Position numbers and translations under genes: made by a program
Source of the DNA: Acidobacteriota bacterium
GTDB lineage: Bacteria > Acidobacteriota > Terriglobia > Acidiferrales > UBA7541
DNA length: 5,623 nt
NCBI GenBank assembly: GCA_003131705.1
Contig: PKUY01000065.1
Coordinates: forward strand, 6,691-12,313
Direction of reading: 5' to 3'
The notes under the pieces: model-generated
What the model was told of the DNA's origin: nothing
Seen by the model: the letters and a program-made list of their open reading frames with translations, nothing else
Database searches by the model: none
In this document: positions 1 to 5,623 of the stretch, one piece after another
How positions within the stretch are numbered: position 1 is the first letter of the stretch
Layout: each line of letters starts with the position of its first letter

Positions 1-1
1 A

Positions 2-343
2 GAATTAATACAGATGGTGATCGCTCATCTGATTGATAATGCCTTGAAGTATTCTCCTCCAGTTAGCGCTATTTCGGTTCGTGCTCGCACTGGCGAGAAC
101 AAGGTAATCATTTCAGTGATTGACCAAGGTGCGGGGATAATGGAACCCGAGCAATCGCGAATCTTCGAAAAGTTTTATCGCGGTAGCAAAGATCAAAATC
201 TCAAAGGCACGGGCATGGGATTAGCAATTGCGCGCGAGATCATCCGTGCGCATGGCGAGGAAATCTGGGTTACTAGCAAGGCGGGCGAAGGTTCCGAGTT
301 CTGCTTTTCGCTGCCGATCGCGCCGCGGAGCAGCAACGAATGA
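2..343 (+). CDS. kdpD: Sensor histidine kinase KdpD, C-terminal fragment (ATPase domain only)
   Basis: This is the 3' end of a sensor histidine kinase. The reading frame is open from base 2, so the gene starts upstream and only the last 113 residues are visible. They form the C-terminal HATPase domain: the N box HLIDNALKYSPP (from base 26), the G1 box DQGAGI (from base 122), the F box FEKFYRG (from base 164) and the G2 box GTGMGLAI (from base 206). These bind ATP so that the kinase can phosphorylate its own histidine, which lies outside the window. The KdpD identity comes from the directly downstream kdpE and the kdpFAB genes; on sequence alone this domain fits many kinases. In KdpD the missing part usually holds a KdpD/USP sensor region and four membrane helices. 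The stop overlaps the kdpE start by four bases (ATGA), which implies coupled translation. The ATG at base 14 is internal and not a real start. Confidence 0.88.
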   Translation, partial: ELIQMVIAHLIDNALKYSPPVSAISVRARTGENKVIISVIDQGAGIMEPEQSRIFEKFYRGSKDQNLKGTGMGLAIAREIIRAHGEEIWVTSKAGEGSEFCFSLPIAPRSSNE

Positions 344-1035
344 GCACAGGCAGAATTCTCGTCATTGACGATGATCCTCAGATTCGGCGCGTGATGAAGA
401 CAACCTTAACCACTCGCGGCTATGAGGTGGGAGATGCACGAACCGGAGAGGAGGGACTGGCCAAGCTGCGATCCGAAACCTACGATCTGGTGTTATTGGA
501 CATGAACATGCCCGGAATCGGCGGGATCGAAACCTGCCGGCTGATTCGCTCGGGCTCCGAGATCGCAATCGTCATGTTAACGGTCAGCAACACCGAAAAA
601 GATAAGGTCGATGCGCTTGATGCTGGCGCCGACGATTACGTGACTAAACCCTTTAGTACGCCAGAGCTCCTCGCGCGGATCCGCGCGACCTTACGGCGGT
701 TGCCACAACCCCCCGATCACGCAGACTTGAAACCGCTGGTGGCGCAGGGTGTGGAAATCGATCTTTCTGCACGACAAGTGACCGTACGCAGACACACTTC
801 CCACCTTACGGCAAAGGAGTTTGACCTCCTATCGTATTTGCTTGCACGACCCAACAAGACAATTGCTCATCGCGAACTCCTACAGGCAGTTTGGGGACCA
901 GACTACGGCGATGAATTGGAATACCTGCGAGTCTTTGTCAATCGCCTGCGTAAGAAGATCGAACCCGATCCTTCCAAACCACAGTTCCTCCTGACCGACG
1001 CCTGGGCCGGCTACCGCTTTCACCTCCCGCAATAA
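340..1035 (+). CDS. kdpE: Response regulator KdpE (OmpR/PhoB family)
   Basis: This is a complete 231-residue transcription factor, close to the usual KdpE length of about 225-230. Residues 1-120 are a receiver domain: acidic pocket D10-D11-D12, phospho-acceptor D54 in the LLDMNMPG strand, switch T81 and K103 in DDYVTKPF. After a short linker, residues about 130-231 are a winged-helix DNA-binding domain, with LTAKEFDLLSYLL, the stretch WGPDYGDELEYLRVFVNRLR that is very typical of KdpE, and the wing GYRF near the end. When phosphorylated by KdpD it is expected to activate the kdp structural genes. The start at 340 is fixed by its overlap with the kdpD stop, and no better start lies nearby. The wing reads TDAWAGYRF rather than the commoner PGVGYRF pattern, which I regard as lineage variation. 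The paired genes lie upstream of kdpFAB, unlike E. coli where they follow kdpC. Confidence 0.95.
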   Translation: MSTGRILVIDDDPQIRRVMKTTLTTRGYEVGDARTGEEGLAKLRSETYDLVLLDMNMPGIGGIETCRLIRSGSEIAIVMLTVSNTEKDKVDALDAGADDYVTKPFSTPELLARIRATLRRLPQPPDHADLKPLVAQGVEIDLSARQVTVRRHTSHLTAKEFDLLSYLLARPNKTIAHRELLQAVWGPDYGDELEYLRVFVNRLRKKIEPDPSKPQFLLTDAWAGYRFHLPQ

Positions 1036-1225
1036 AGGCTCCCCGATGGCGAACAGGAGCGATCAAGACTCCAGCTCGTAAACGGTTCTCGGAAACGCTG
1101 GCGAGCCGTGCAAGCTCAAGTGGTCGTCATCACAGCAAAACTACAGTGAGCGGAGCAAGCAACGACCATACCCAACCGGTCCTCGTTTCGAAAGGCGGGG
1201 TTTATGTCGTCCTTAGGGTCTGTTT
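1036..1225. other. Gap between kdpE and the USP-like gene
   Basis: This 190-base stretch holds no convincing gene. It is the largest gap in the window and the natural place for a promoter that would let the transport genes be expressed separately from kdpDE. I found no credible -35/-10 pair; the best -10-like hexamer, TACAGT at 1142-1147, has no matching -35. A 7-bp inverted repeat (TGGTCGT at 1121-1127, ACGACCA at 1162-1168) and a direct repeat GTTTATG (1200-1206 and 1222-1228) are present, and both are weak evidence. A 5-bp hairpin just after kdpE (GCTCC 1038-1042, GGAGC 1056-1060) lacks a T-run, so it is not called as a terminator. Confidence 0.5.
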
Positions 1226-1819
1226 ATGCGCTATTTATCCCCTCCGGTGCAGGATTGGCAGCGGATCAGGTCAATGAAGAGTCTCGACGGCGTTACTATC
1301 GCGAAATTGCCCGAGCAGACGGCAGGCCGGGAAACGACTGCTGGGTTTGGCTCAGAGCCGCTCGAAGTGAATGTGGTTTTCACCGATCCGGTGGCTACTA
1401 CTGCCGCTCTAAAGTTCGCCGAATCGTGTGCGCAGGATCTTGGAGCTTGTATCTGCCTGCGCGCGGCGATCGTCGTGCCCATGAGGTTGCCTCTTGACCA
1501 GCCTCAGATTTCTGTTCGTTTTACCGAGCAGCGTCTGAGCGATCTTGCGGGCCAAGTAGAACGAGATGCGTTTCAACCCGCCATTCACTTATATATCTGT
1601 CGGAATTGGGTCGGCACGCTTTTGAAGGTCCTAAGGCCACATTCCCTGGTTGTGATCGGTGGCCAAAAATACTGGTGGCCTACGGCGACAAGTCGGATGA
1701 CCGAGACACTTCGGGCCAAAGGCCATCGAGTTGTTTTTGTGGATCCCAGAGAACTGAAGGGGATCTGCGACAGACGCCGGACGGCTAGCTTATCTGCAGG
1801 CGGTCAACAGTGTGAATGA
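1226..1819 (+). CDS. Kdp-linked protein of 197 residues, USP-like alpha/beta fold suspected
   Basis: I do not recognise a named family. From about residue 46 the predicted pattern alternates strands and helices as in universal stress protein domains: strand VNVVFTD, helix TTAALKFAESCAQDLGA, strand CLRAAIVVPM, helix QRLSDLAGQV, strand IHLYICR, helix WVGTLLKVL, strand SLVVIGG, then helix SRMTETLRAKG and strand HRVVFVDP. The usual USP nucleotide-binding glycine motif (GxxG, nine residues, GS/T) is not seen after VVIGG, where the sequence is QKYWWPTATS, so ATP binding is doubtful. The first 45 residues look disordered. There is no signal peptide or membrane segment, so it is probably cytoplasmic. 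The start at 1226 has AGGG seven bases upstream; ATG 1274 is an alternative that would remove 16 residues. It sits between kdpE and kdpF in the same direction. KdpD proteins contain a USP domain, so a regulatory role in Kdp control is a reasonable inference, but it is unproven. Confidence 0.72.
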   Translation: MRYLSPPVQDWQRIRSMKSLDGVTIAKLPEQTAGRETTAGFGSEPLEVNVVFTDPVATTAALKFAESCAQDLGACICLRAAIVVPMRLPLDQPQISVRFTEQRLSDLAGQVERDAFQPAIHLYICRNWVGTLLKVLRPHSLVVIGGQKYWWPTATSRMTETLRAKGHRVVFVDPRELKGICDRRRTASLSAGGQQCE

Positions 1820-1820
1820 T

Positions 1821-1901
1821 ATGATGCTGCCCGATGTGAGCTGGCATCGCGCCAGATTCATCGCATTGGCCGTGACTGCCTTAGTTGTTGTTAGGTCCTA
1901 G
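1821..1901 (+). CDS. Possible 26-residue peptide, uncertain
   Basis: A short ORF begins two bases after the stop of the USP-like gene. The start MMLPDVSWHRAR is followed by a hydrophobic run FIALAVTALVVV and a terminal RS, giving a basic-then-hydrophobic layout like a small membrane anchor. The hydrophobic part is only about 12-13 residues, short for a membrane helix. No good Shine-Dalgarno sequence precedes either ATG (1821 or 1824), although coupling to the upstream stop is possible. No family is recognised. It may be chance coding in the gap between the USP-like gene and the next small gene, so confidence is low. Confidence 0.22.
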   Translation: MMLPDVSWHRARFIALAVTALVVVRS

Positions 1902-1948
1902 GAGATATTTCTGCTGCTCTTCGAAAGGCAGACCGTCGCGAGGTGATT

Positions 1949-2032
1949 ATGCTGGATGTCTTCTACGTCGTAGTCGTAATTGCATTTTTTGTCTTGCTCT
2001 GGGGATTCACGAAAGCGTCGGAGCGTCTCTAG
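1949..2032 (+). CDS. 27-residue single-helix membrane peptide upstream of kdpF
   Basis: This tiny gene encodes an acidic start (MLDVFY), a hydrophobic helix from about residue 4 to 20 (VVVVIAFFVLLWGF), and a short polar tail TKASERL, so a single inner-membrane span is expected. A strong ribosome site, AGGTGA at 1941-1946, lies just ahead of the ATG, and the stop TAG is shared with the Shine-Dalgarno of kdpF; together these argue that it is real and translated with the operon. It is not KdpF, which follows as a separate gene with the family's usual ending. I recall short single-span peptides ending in a -(C/S)(D/E)RL-like tail beside kdpF in other bacteria, usually unannotated, but I cannot verify this here. 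A role as an extra accessory subunit or regulator of KdpFABC is an inference from position and shape only. Confidence 0.72.
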   Translation: MLDVFYVVVVIAFFVLLWGFTKASERL

Positions 2033-2035
2033 GAG
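2031..2035 (+). promoter_or_regulatory. Ribosome binding site of kdpF, overlapping the upstream stop
   Basis: AGGAG lies six bases before the kdpF ATG. Its first two bases are the last two of the TAG stop of the preceding small gene, so ribosomes finishing that peptide are placed directly on the kdpF site. This supports coupled translation and the reality of both small genes. Confidence 0.75.
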
Positions 2036-2041
2036 AATTCC

Positions 2042-2125
2042 ATGGAATACGTCATCGCGGGAATCGTGACGGCAGGTCTGTTCGTCTATCTGATGTACGC
2101 GCTACTTCACCCGGAGAGGTTTTGA
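2042..2125 (+). CDS. kdpF: KdpF, small subunit of the K+-transporting KdpFABC complex
   Basis: This is a 27-residue single-span membrane peptide, MEYVIAGIVTAGLFVYLMYA followed by LLHPERF. The hydrophobic helix covers about residues 3-22, and the ending YLxYALLxPExF is the usual KdpF signature (E. coli KdpF is 29 residues and ends in a similar YLVYALINAEAF). KdpF packs at the KdpA-KdpB interface in the inner membrane and stabilises the complex. The start is set by AGGAG six bases upstream. The gene lies nine bases before kdpA, and its stop TGA falls within the kdpA ribosome site, so production of the two subunits is probably coupled. Confidence 0.93.
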   Translation: MEYVIAGIVTAGLFVYLMYALLHPERF

Positions 2126-2129
2126 GGTG
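2124..2129 (+). promoter_or_regulatory. Ribosome binding site of kdpA, overlapping the kdpF stop
   Basis: GAGGTG lies five bases ahead of the kdpA ATG at 2135 and shares its first two bases with the kdpF stop codon TGA. It fixes the kdpA start and suggests that kdpF and kdpA translation are coupled. Confidence 0.72.
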
Positions 2130-2134
2130 CTGAG

Positions 2135-3922
2135 ATGACTTTAATCGGTATTGCACAGATCTTGATCTTTCTTGCTATCGTGCTCGCGATCACAAAACCC
2201 ATTGGTGTCTTCATGTACCGCGTCTTTGAAGGCGAGCGGACGTTTCTTCACCCGATCCTCCGCCCGTTGGAAAGACTGATCTATTGGTGCGGCGGAGTCC
2301 GCGAGGACGAGGAACAGTCCTGGGTTCGTTACTCGGGAGCCATGATCTCGCTGAGCATATTCAGCTTTCTTTTCGTGTATCTGTTGCAGCGGTTGCAGGG
2401 ACACCTACCGCTCAACCCCATGCACTTTTCGACGCCGCAAGCACCATCAAATGCGACGGCGATGACTCCGGATTTGGCATTCAACACGGCCGTCAGCTTC
2501 ATCACGAACACGAATTGGCAGTCCTACTCACCCGACACGACGATGAGCTACCTGACGCAGATGGCCGCTCTGGCAGTGCAGAATTTTGTGTCCGCGGCGA
2601 TAGGTATCGCGGTTGCGGTTGCCCTGATCCGCGGATTTGCGCGGCACACAGCGAAGACGATAGGGAACTTCTGGGTCGACGTGACCCGGTGCACCGTCTA
2701 CATCCTGCTCCCCATCTGCTTCGTGGCCACCTTGTTTTTCGTTTGGCAGGGATCCATTCAGAACTTCAAGGGTCCAGTCACCGCGACGACCCTGGAAGGC
2801 GCAACCCAAGTGATTGAGCAAGGTCCCCTGGCATCGCAGCTATCGATGAAAATGCTCGGGACAAATGGTGGCGGATACTTCAACGCGAACTCTGCACATC
2901 CATACGAAAATCCAACCCCTCTGTCCAATGTGCTCCAGATGCTCTTGATCTTTTCGCTGGGTGCGGGATTGACGTATATGTTCGGCAAGTCGGTACGGGA
3001 TCCGCGCCAGGGCTGGGCAATTTTTGCCGCGATGGCCGTGATGTTCTTAGTTGGCGTTTCGATCTGCTACTGGGCCGAGCAGCGCGGAAATCCCATGGTG
3101 TCCAGCATGGGTATCGAACACGTATATACGGGGAGCCAACCGGGCGGCAACATGGAGGGCAAGGAAGTCCGGTTCGGCATTGCGCAGTCCACTCTGTTTG
3201 CGACTGTGACCACGGACGCCAGTTGTGGCGCCGTTAACGGCATGCACGACAGCTTCACGCCAATCGGTGGGCTCGTTCCGCTGTTCAACATTGAGACAGA
3301 TGAGGTCATCTTTGGAGGAGTCGGCGCCGGGCTCTACAGCATGCTGATTTATGTAATTGTCGCCGTCTTTATTGGCGGCCTGATGGTCGGCCGAACGCCC
3401 GAATACGTGGGCAAGAAGATCGAGCAAAAAGAGGTCAAGATGGCGATCATCGCGATCCTGGCGACTTCGGTGGTCATTCTTGGATTCACGGCTCTCAGTT
3501 CGGTAGCTCCGTTTGCCAAGAACGGCTACTGGAATGCGCCTGGACCTGCAGCGGCCAATACGAACAATAATGGTGCGCACGGCCTCTCGGAAATCCTCTA
3601 CGCGTATTCGAGTGGCGCGGGTAACAACGGCAGCGCCTTTGCCGGGATCAACGCCAACACGCCCTGGTACAACCTGACGATCGGCCTCGACATGCTGGTA
3701 GGGAGATTCCTGTTCATTATTCCGGCCCTTGCAATTGCCGGCAGCCTGGCCGCAAAAAAGATGATTCCCGTAACCAGCGGCACATTACCGACGAACGGGA
3801 CCCTGTTTGTAGTCCTATTGATCGGGACCTGCCTAATTGTGGGTGCGCTGACCTATTTCCCGGCACTCTCGCTTGGTCCGATTGTTGAGCACTTCCAAAT
3901 GCTGAACGGGAAACTGTTCTGA
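2135..3922 (+). CDS. kdpA: KdpA, potassium-selective channel-like subunit
   Basis: This complete 595-residue inner-membrane protein belongs to the superfamily of K+ transporters and binds and passes K+ in the KdpFABC pump. The four selectivity loops expected of the family are present: TNTNWQSY at 124-131, [15 protein letters not shown] from 242, [14 protein letters not shown] from 363, and [11 protein letters not shown] from 494. Q129 aligns with E. coli Q116, a residue known to affect K+ affinity. Other family blocks are NMEGKE (339-344), [11 protein letters not shown] (419-429) and [11 protein letters not shown] near the end. About ten hydrophobic segments are expected. It is longer than E. 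coli KdpA (557), mainly through loops around residues 93-110 and 460-485, the latter rich in Ala, Asn and Gly; by the family topology these are likely to face outward. The start at 2135 is supported by GAGGTG and by alignment of the N-terminal helix. No frameshift or missing motif is seen. Confidence 0.98.
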   Translation: MTLIGIAQILIFLAIVLAITKPIGVFMYRVFEGERTFLHPILRPLERLIYWCGGVREDEEQSWVRYSGAMISLSIFSFLFVYLLQRLQGHLPLNPMHFSTPQAPSNATAMTPDLAFNTAVSFITNTNWQSYSPDTTMSYLTQMAALAVQNFVSAAIGIAVAVALIRGFARHTAKTIGNFWVDVTRCTVYILLPICFVATLFFVWQGSIQNFKGPVTATTLEGATQVIEQGPLASQLSMKMLGTNGGGYFNANSAHPYENPTPLSNVLQMLLIFSLGAGLTYMFGKSVRDPRQGWAIFAAMAVMFLVGVSICYWAEQRGNPMVSSMGIEHVYTGSQPGGNMEGKEVRFGIAQSTLFATVTTDASCGAVNGMHDSFTPIGGLVPLFNIETDEVIFGGVGAGLYSMLIYVIVAVFIGGLMVGRTPEYVGKKIEQKEVKMAIIAILATSVVILGFTALSSVAPFAKNGYWNAPGPAAANTNNNGAHGLSEILYAYSSGAGNNGSAFAGINANTPWYNLTIGLDMLVGRFLFIIPALAIAGSLAAKKMIPVTSGTLPTNGTLFVVLLIGTCLIVGALTYFPALSLGPIVEHFQMLNGKLF

Positions 3923-3935
3923 TGTCACCAGGAAT

Positions 3936-3941
3936 GAGGAG
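3936..3941 (+). promoter_or_regulatory. Ribosome binding site of kdpB
   Basis: GAGGAG ends six bases before the ATG at 3948, an ideal spacing. It decides the kdpB start and therefore supports the roughly 25-residue N-terminal extension of the protein. It lies in the 25-base gap after kdpA. Confidence 0.75.
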
Positions 3942-3947
3942 CTAGAA

Positions 3948-5623
3948 ATGTCTACGGTCACTGTTCCTCCGGCAGAGCGTAAGCCGGAAAGCAATCAGGC
4001 AGGCGCAGGACTCATCTCAAGGGGTGTTCGAGCTCGGCCCTTATTCGATCCTGAAATCCTGAGGCGTGCCATCAGAGAATCGTTCGTAAAGCTCAATCCG
4101 AAGCTGGTTGCGAAAAACCCGGTGATGTTCGTTGTTGAAGTAGGGGCGGCCTTGACGACGGTATTTGTCATTAAGGATGCGATCAGCGGTGGTGGCGGCG
4201 TTTTCTTTGGCGTTCAAATCGCATTTTGGCTGTGGTTTACAGTGGTGTTTGCCAACTTCGCTGAAGCGATGGCCGAGGCGCGCGGGAAAGCGCAAGCCGA
4301 TGCCCTGCGCAAGACCAAGATCGACACGATTGCGCGGAAGCTTCTGCCGAGCGACAAGTTTGAGATGGTACCCGCGTCGCAGTTACGCGCTGGAGACATC
4401 GTGTACTGCGAAGCGGGCTATCTAATTCCCGGGGACGGCGAGGTCATCGAGGGTGTCGCTAGCGTTGATGAGTCCGTGATTACGGGAGAGAGCGCCCCGG
4501 TTATTCGCGAGTCCGGAGGGGATCGCAGCGCAGTGACGGGCGGGACAAAGGTTCTGTCTGATCACATCAAGATCAAAATCACCTCCAATCCTGGCGAGAC
4601 GTTTTTGGACCGCATGATCGCTCTGGTGGAGGGTGCAGTACGCCAGAAAACGCCGAATGAAATTGCTCTCAACATTTTGATCGCGGGTTTGACGCTGATT
4701 TTCTTACTGGCCGTCGCGACGATAACACCCTACGCCAAATATTCAATCCTGGCCGTCGGCAGTGGCGTCGCTCCGACTGTTGCGGTTCTCGTCTCATTGC
4801 TTGTATGCCTAATCCCGACAACCATCGGCGGATTACTTTCCGCGATAGGCATTGCGGGAATGGATCGGGTGATGCAACACAACGTCTTGGCCATGAGCGG
4901 TAAGGCCGTCGAGGCGTCAGGCGACGTGAACACACTGCTTTTGGACAAGACCGGAACGATCACTTTGGGGAATCGGCAAGCCGTGGAATTCATAACGGTC
5001 AACGGAGTAAGCGAAAGCGAACTGGCAGATGCTGCGCAGCTCTCCAGCCTTGCCGATGAAACGCCCGAAGGGCGTTCGATTGTTGTGCTTGCCAAGGAGA
5101 AATACAACTTGCGCGGCCGGGAAGTCGCCGAGCACGAAGCCCACTTTATTCCGTTCTCCGCCTATACACGCATGAGCGGTGTTGACATGGATGGCCGTCG
5201 GTTGCGAAAGGGCGCTACGGACGCCATCACCCAGTTCGTGAAGGAGGCAGGCGGGAGCGTGCCTCAATCTCTTTCAGACATTTCCGACCGAATTTCTAGG
5301 AACGGCGGCACGCCGCTTGCGGTTGCCGACGGCAAGAGAGTTCTGGGCATCGTCCATCTCAAAGATATCGTCAAGGGTGGTATGCGGGAGCGCCTGGCTT
5401 CGCTGCGAGCCATGGGAATCCGCTCGGTAATGATTACCGGGGACAATCCGCTGACTGCCGCCGCCATCGCGCAAGAAGCGGGTGTGGACGATTTCCTTGC
5501 GCAGGCCACCCCGAAAGACAAGTTGGAATACATCAAAAAAGAACAGGCTGAGGGGCGCCTAGTTGCGATGACGGGCGACGGGACAAACGATGCCCCGGCC
5601 TTGGCGCAGGCCGATGTCGGCGT
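3948..5623 (+). CDS. kdpB: KdpB, P-type ATPase subunit of the K+ pump (3' end missing)
   Basis: The gene is open from 3948 to the window end: 558 codons, with about 150 C-terminal residues expected beyond. KdpB hydrolyses ATP to drive K+ uptake through KdpA. Two helices (about 57-103) are followed by the actuator domain with TGES at 179-182, then helices 3 and 4 containing the ion-path motif IPTTIGG at 289-295. The phosphorylation motif is DKTGT, with catalytic D333. The nucleotide-binding domain has FSAYTRMSG at 403-411 and K421-G422, matching E. coli F377, S384 and K395. The P domain shows TGDNP at 497-501 and TGDGTNDAP at 542-550. All key residues from D333 on sit at a constant offset of 26 from E. 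coli, so the frame is intact. S182 matches E. coli S162, where phosphorylation inhibits the pump. The start is set by GAGGAG; relative to E. coli the N-terminus is extended by about 25 polar residues. kdpC should follow. Confidence 0.97.
   Translation, partial: MSTVTVPPAERKPESNQAGAGLISRGVRARPLFDPEILRRAIRESFVKLNPKLVAKNPVMFVVEVGAALTTVFVIKDAISGGGGVFFGVQIAFWLWFTVVFANFAEAMAEARGKAQADALRKTKIDTIARKLLPSDKFEMVPASQLRAGDIVYCEAGYLIPGDGEVIEGVASVDESVITGESAPVIRESGGDRSAVTGGTKVLSDHIKIKITSNPGETFLDRMIALVEGAVRQKTPNEIALNILIAGLTLIFLLAVATITPYAKYSILAVGSGVAPTVAVLVSLLVCLIPTTIGGLLSAIGIAGMDRVMQHNVLAMSGKAVEASGDVNTLLLDKTGTITLGNRQAVEFITVNGVSESELADAAQLSSLADETPEGRSIVVLAKEKYNLRGREVAEHEAHFIPFSAYTRMSGVDMDGRRLRKGATDAITQFVKEAGGSVPQSLSDISDRISRNGGTPLAVADGKRVLGIVHLKDIVKGGMRERLASLRAMGIRSVMITGDNPLTAAAIAQEAGVDDFLAQATPKDKLEYIKKEQAEGRLVAMTGDGTNDAPALAQADVG

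Noticed and set aside
1038..1060. Possible terminator after kdpE (GCTCC/GGAGC hairpin)
   Set aside because: Only a 5-bp stem with a 13-base loop and no following T-run; similar short GAGC/GCTC pairings recur nearby at 1057-1077 and 1103-1117.
1204..1497. 97-codon + strand ORF overlapping the start of the USP-like gene
   Set aside because: Its composition (many Arg, Ser, Cys and Gly) and lack of fold-like pattern contrast with the 1226 frame, which has clear strand-helix alternation. GGCGGGG ahead of it is a fair ribosome-like site, but the product looks like a shadow frame.
1910..1932. TCTGC/GCAGA inverted repeat before the 27-residue peptide gene
   Set aside because: A 5-bp stem with a 13-base loop and no T-run is expected by chance in this gap.
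1820..1948. c-di-AMP (ydaO-type) or other riboswitch ahead of the transport genes
   Set aside because: kdp loci can carry such leaders, but neither this gap nor 1036-1225 shows the conserved ydaO core or a convincing multi-stem layout.
2284..2817. 177-codon + strand ORF within kdpA in another frame
   Set aside because: The kdpA frame carries the family motifs throughout; this frame gives a low-complexity Arg/His/Gly/Asp-rich product.
3047..3580. 177-codon minus-strand ORF inside kdpA, and similar antisense ORFs inside kdpB (for example 4730-5107)
   Set aside because: Both lie antisense to strongly conserved coding regions and show no recognisable fold or ribosome site; they reflect third-position bias of the genes on the other strand.
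3922..3945. Seven-codon ORF between kdpA and kdpB, starting in the overlap TGATG
   Set aside because: It has no ribosome site of its own apart from kdpA coupling, and its end coincides with the kdpB ribosome site; most likely chance.

Overview
This window carries most of a high-affinity potassium uptake (kdp) locus, all on the + strand. In order it holds the 3' end of the sensor kinase gene kdpD, the whole response regulator gene kdpE, a gene for a 197-residue protein that looks like a distant universal-stress-protein (USP) fold, a possible 26-codon ORF, a 27-codon membrane peptide gene, kdpF (27 codons), kdpA (595 codons), and the first 558 codons of kdpB, which runs off the right edge. kdpC is expected just beyond the window.

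The organism is probably a free-living soil or sediment bacterium with moderately high GC. The gene order (kdpDE upstream of kdpFAB, an extra protein between them, a second tiny membrane ORF before kdpF) and the long KdpA are what I would expect from Acidobacteriota or a neighbouring phylum. That placement is inferred from remembered family patterns and was not tested by a search.

Region by region: 2-1035 is the two-component system, with kdpD and kdpE overlapping by four bases (ATGA). 1036-1225 is a 190-base gap with weak inverted and direct repeats but no promoter or terminator I can defend. 1226-1819 is the USP-like gene. 1820-2134 is a compact stretch of small ORFs ending in kdpF. 2135-5623 is kdpA then kdpB. 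No gene-free stretch exceeds 300 bases.

How it works together: KdpD senses potassium limitation or envelope/ionic signals and phosphorylates KdpE, which activates the kdp structural genes. KdpF, KdpA, KdpB and KdpC form the inner-membrane KdpFABC complex. KdpA selects and passes K+, KdpB hydrolyses ATP as a P-type ATPase, KdpF stabilises the complex, and KdpC assists. All catalytic and selectivity motifs visible here are intact, so the system looks functional. The parts not explained by the classical model are the USP-like protein and the extra membrane peptide. I see no wholly new system, mobile element, CRISPR array or RNA gene.
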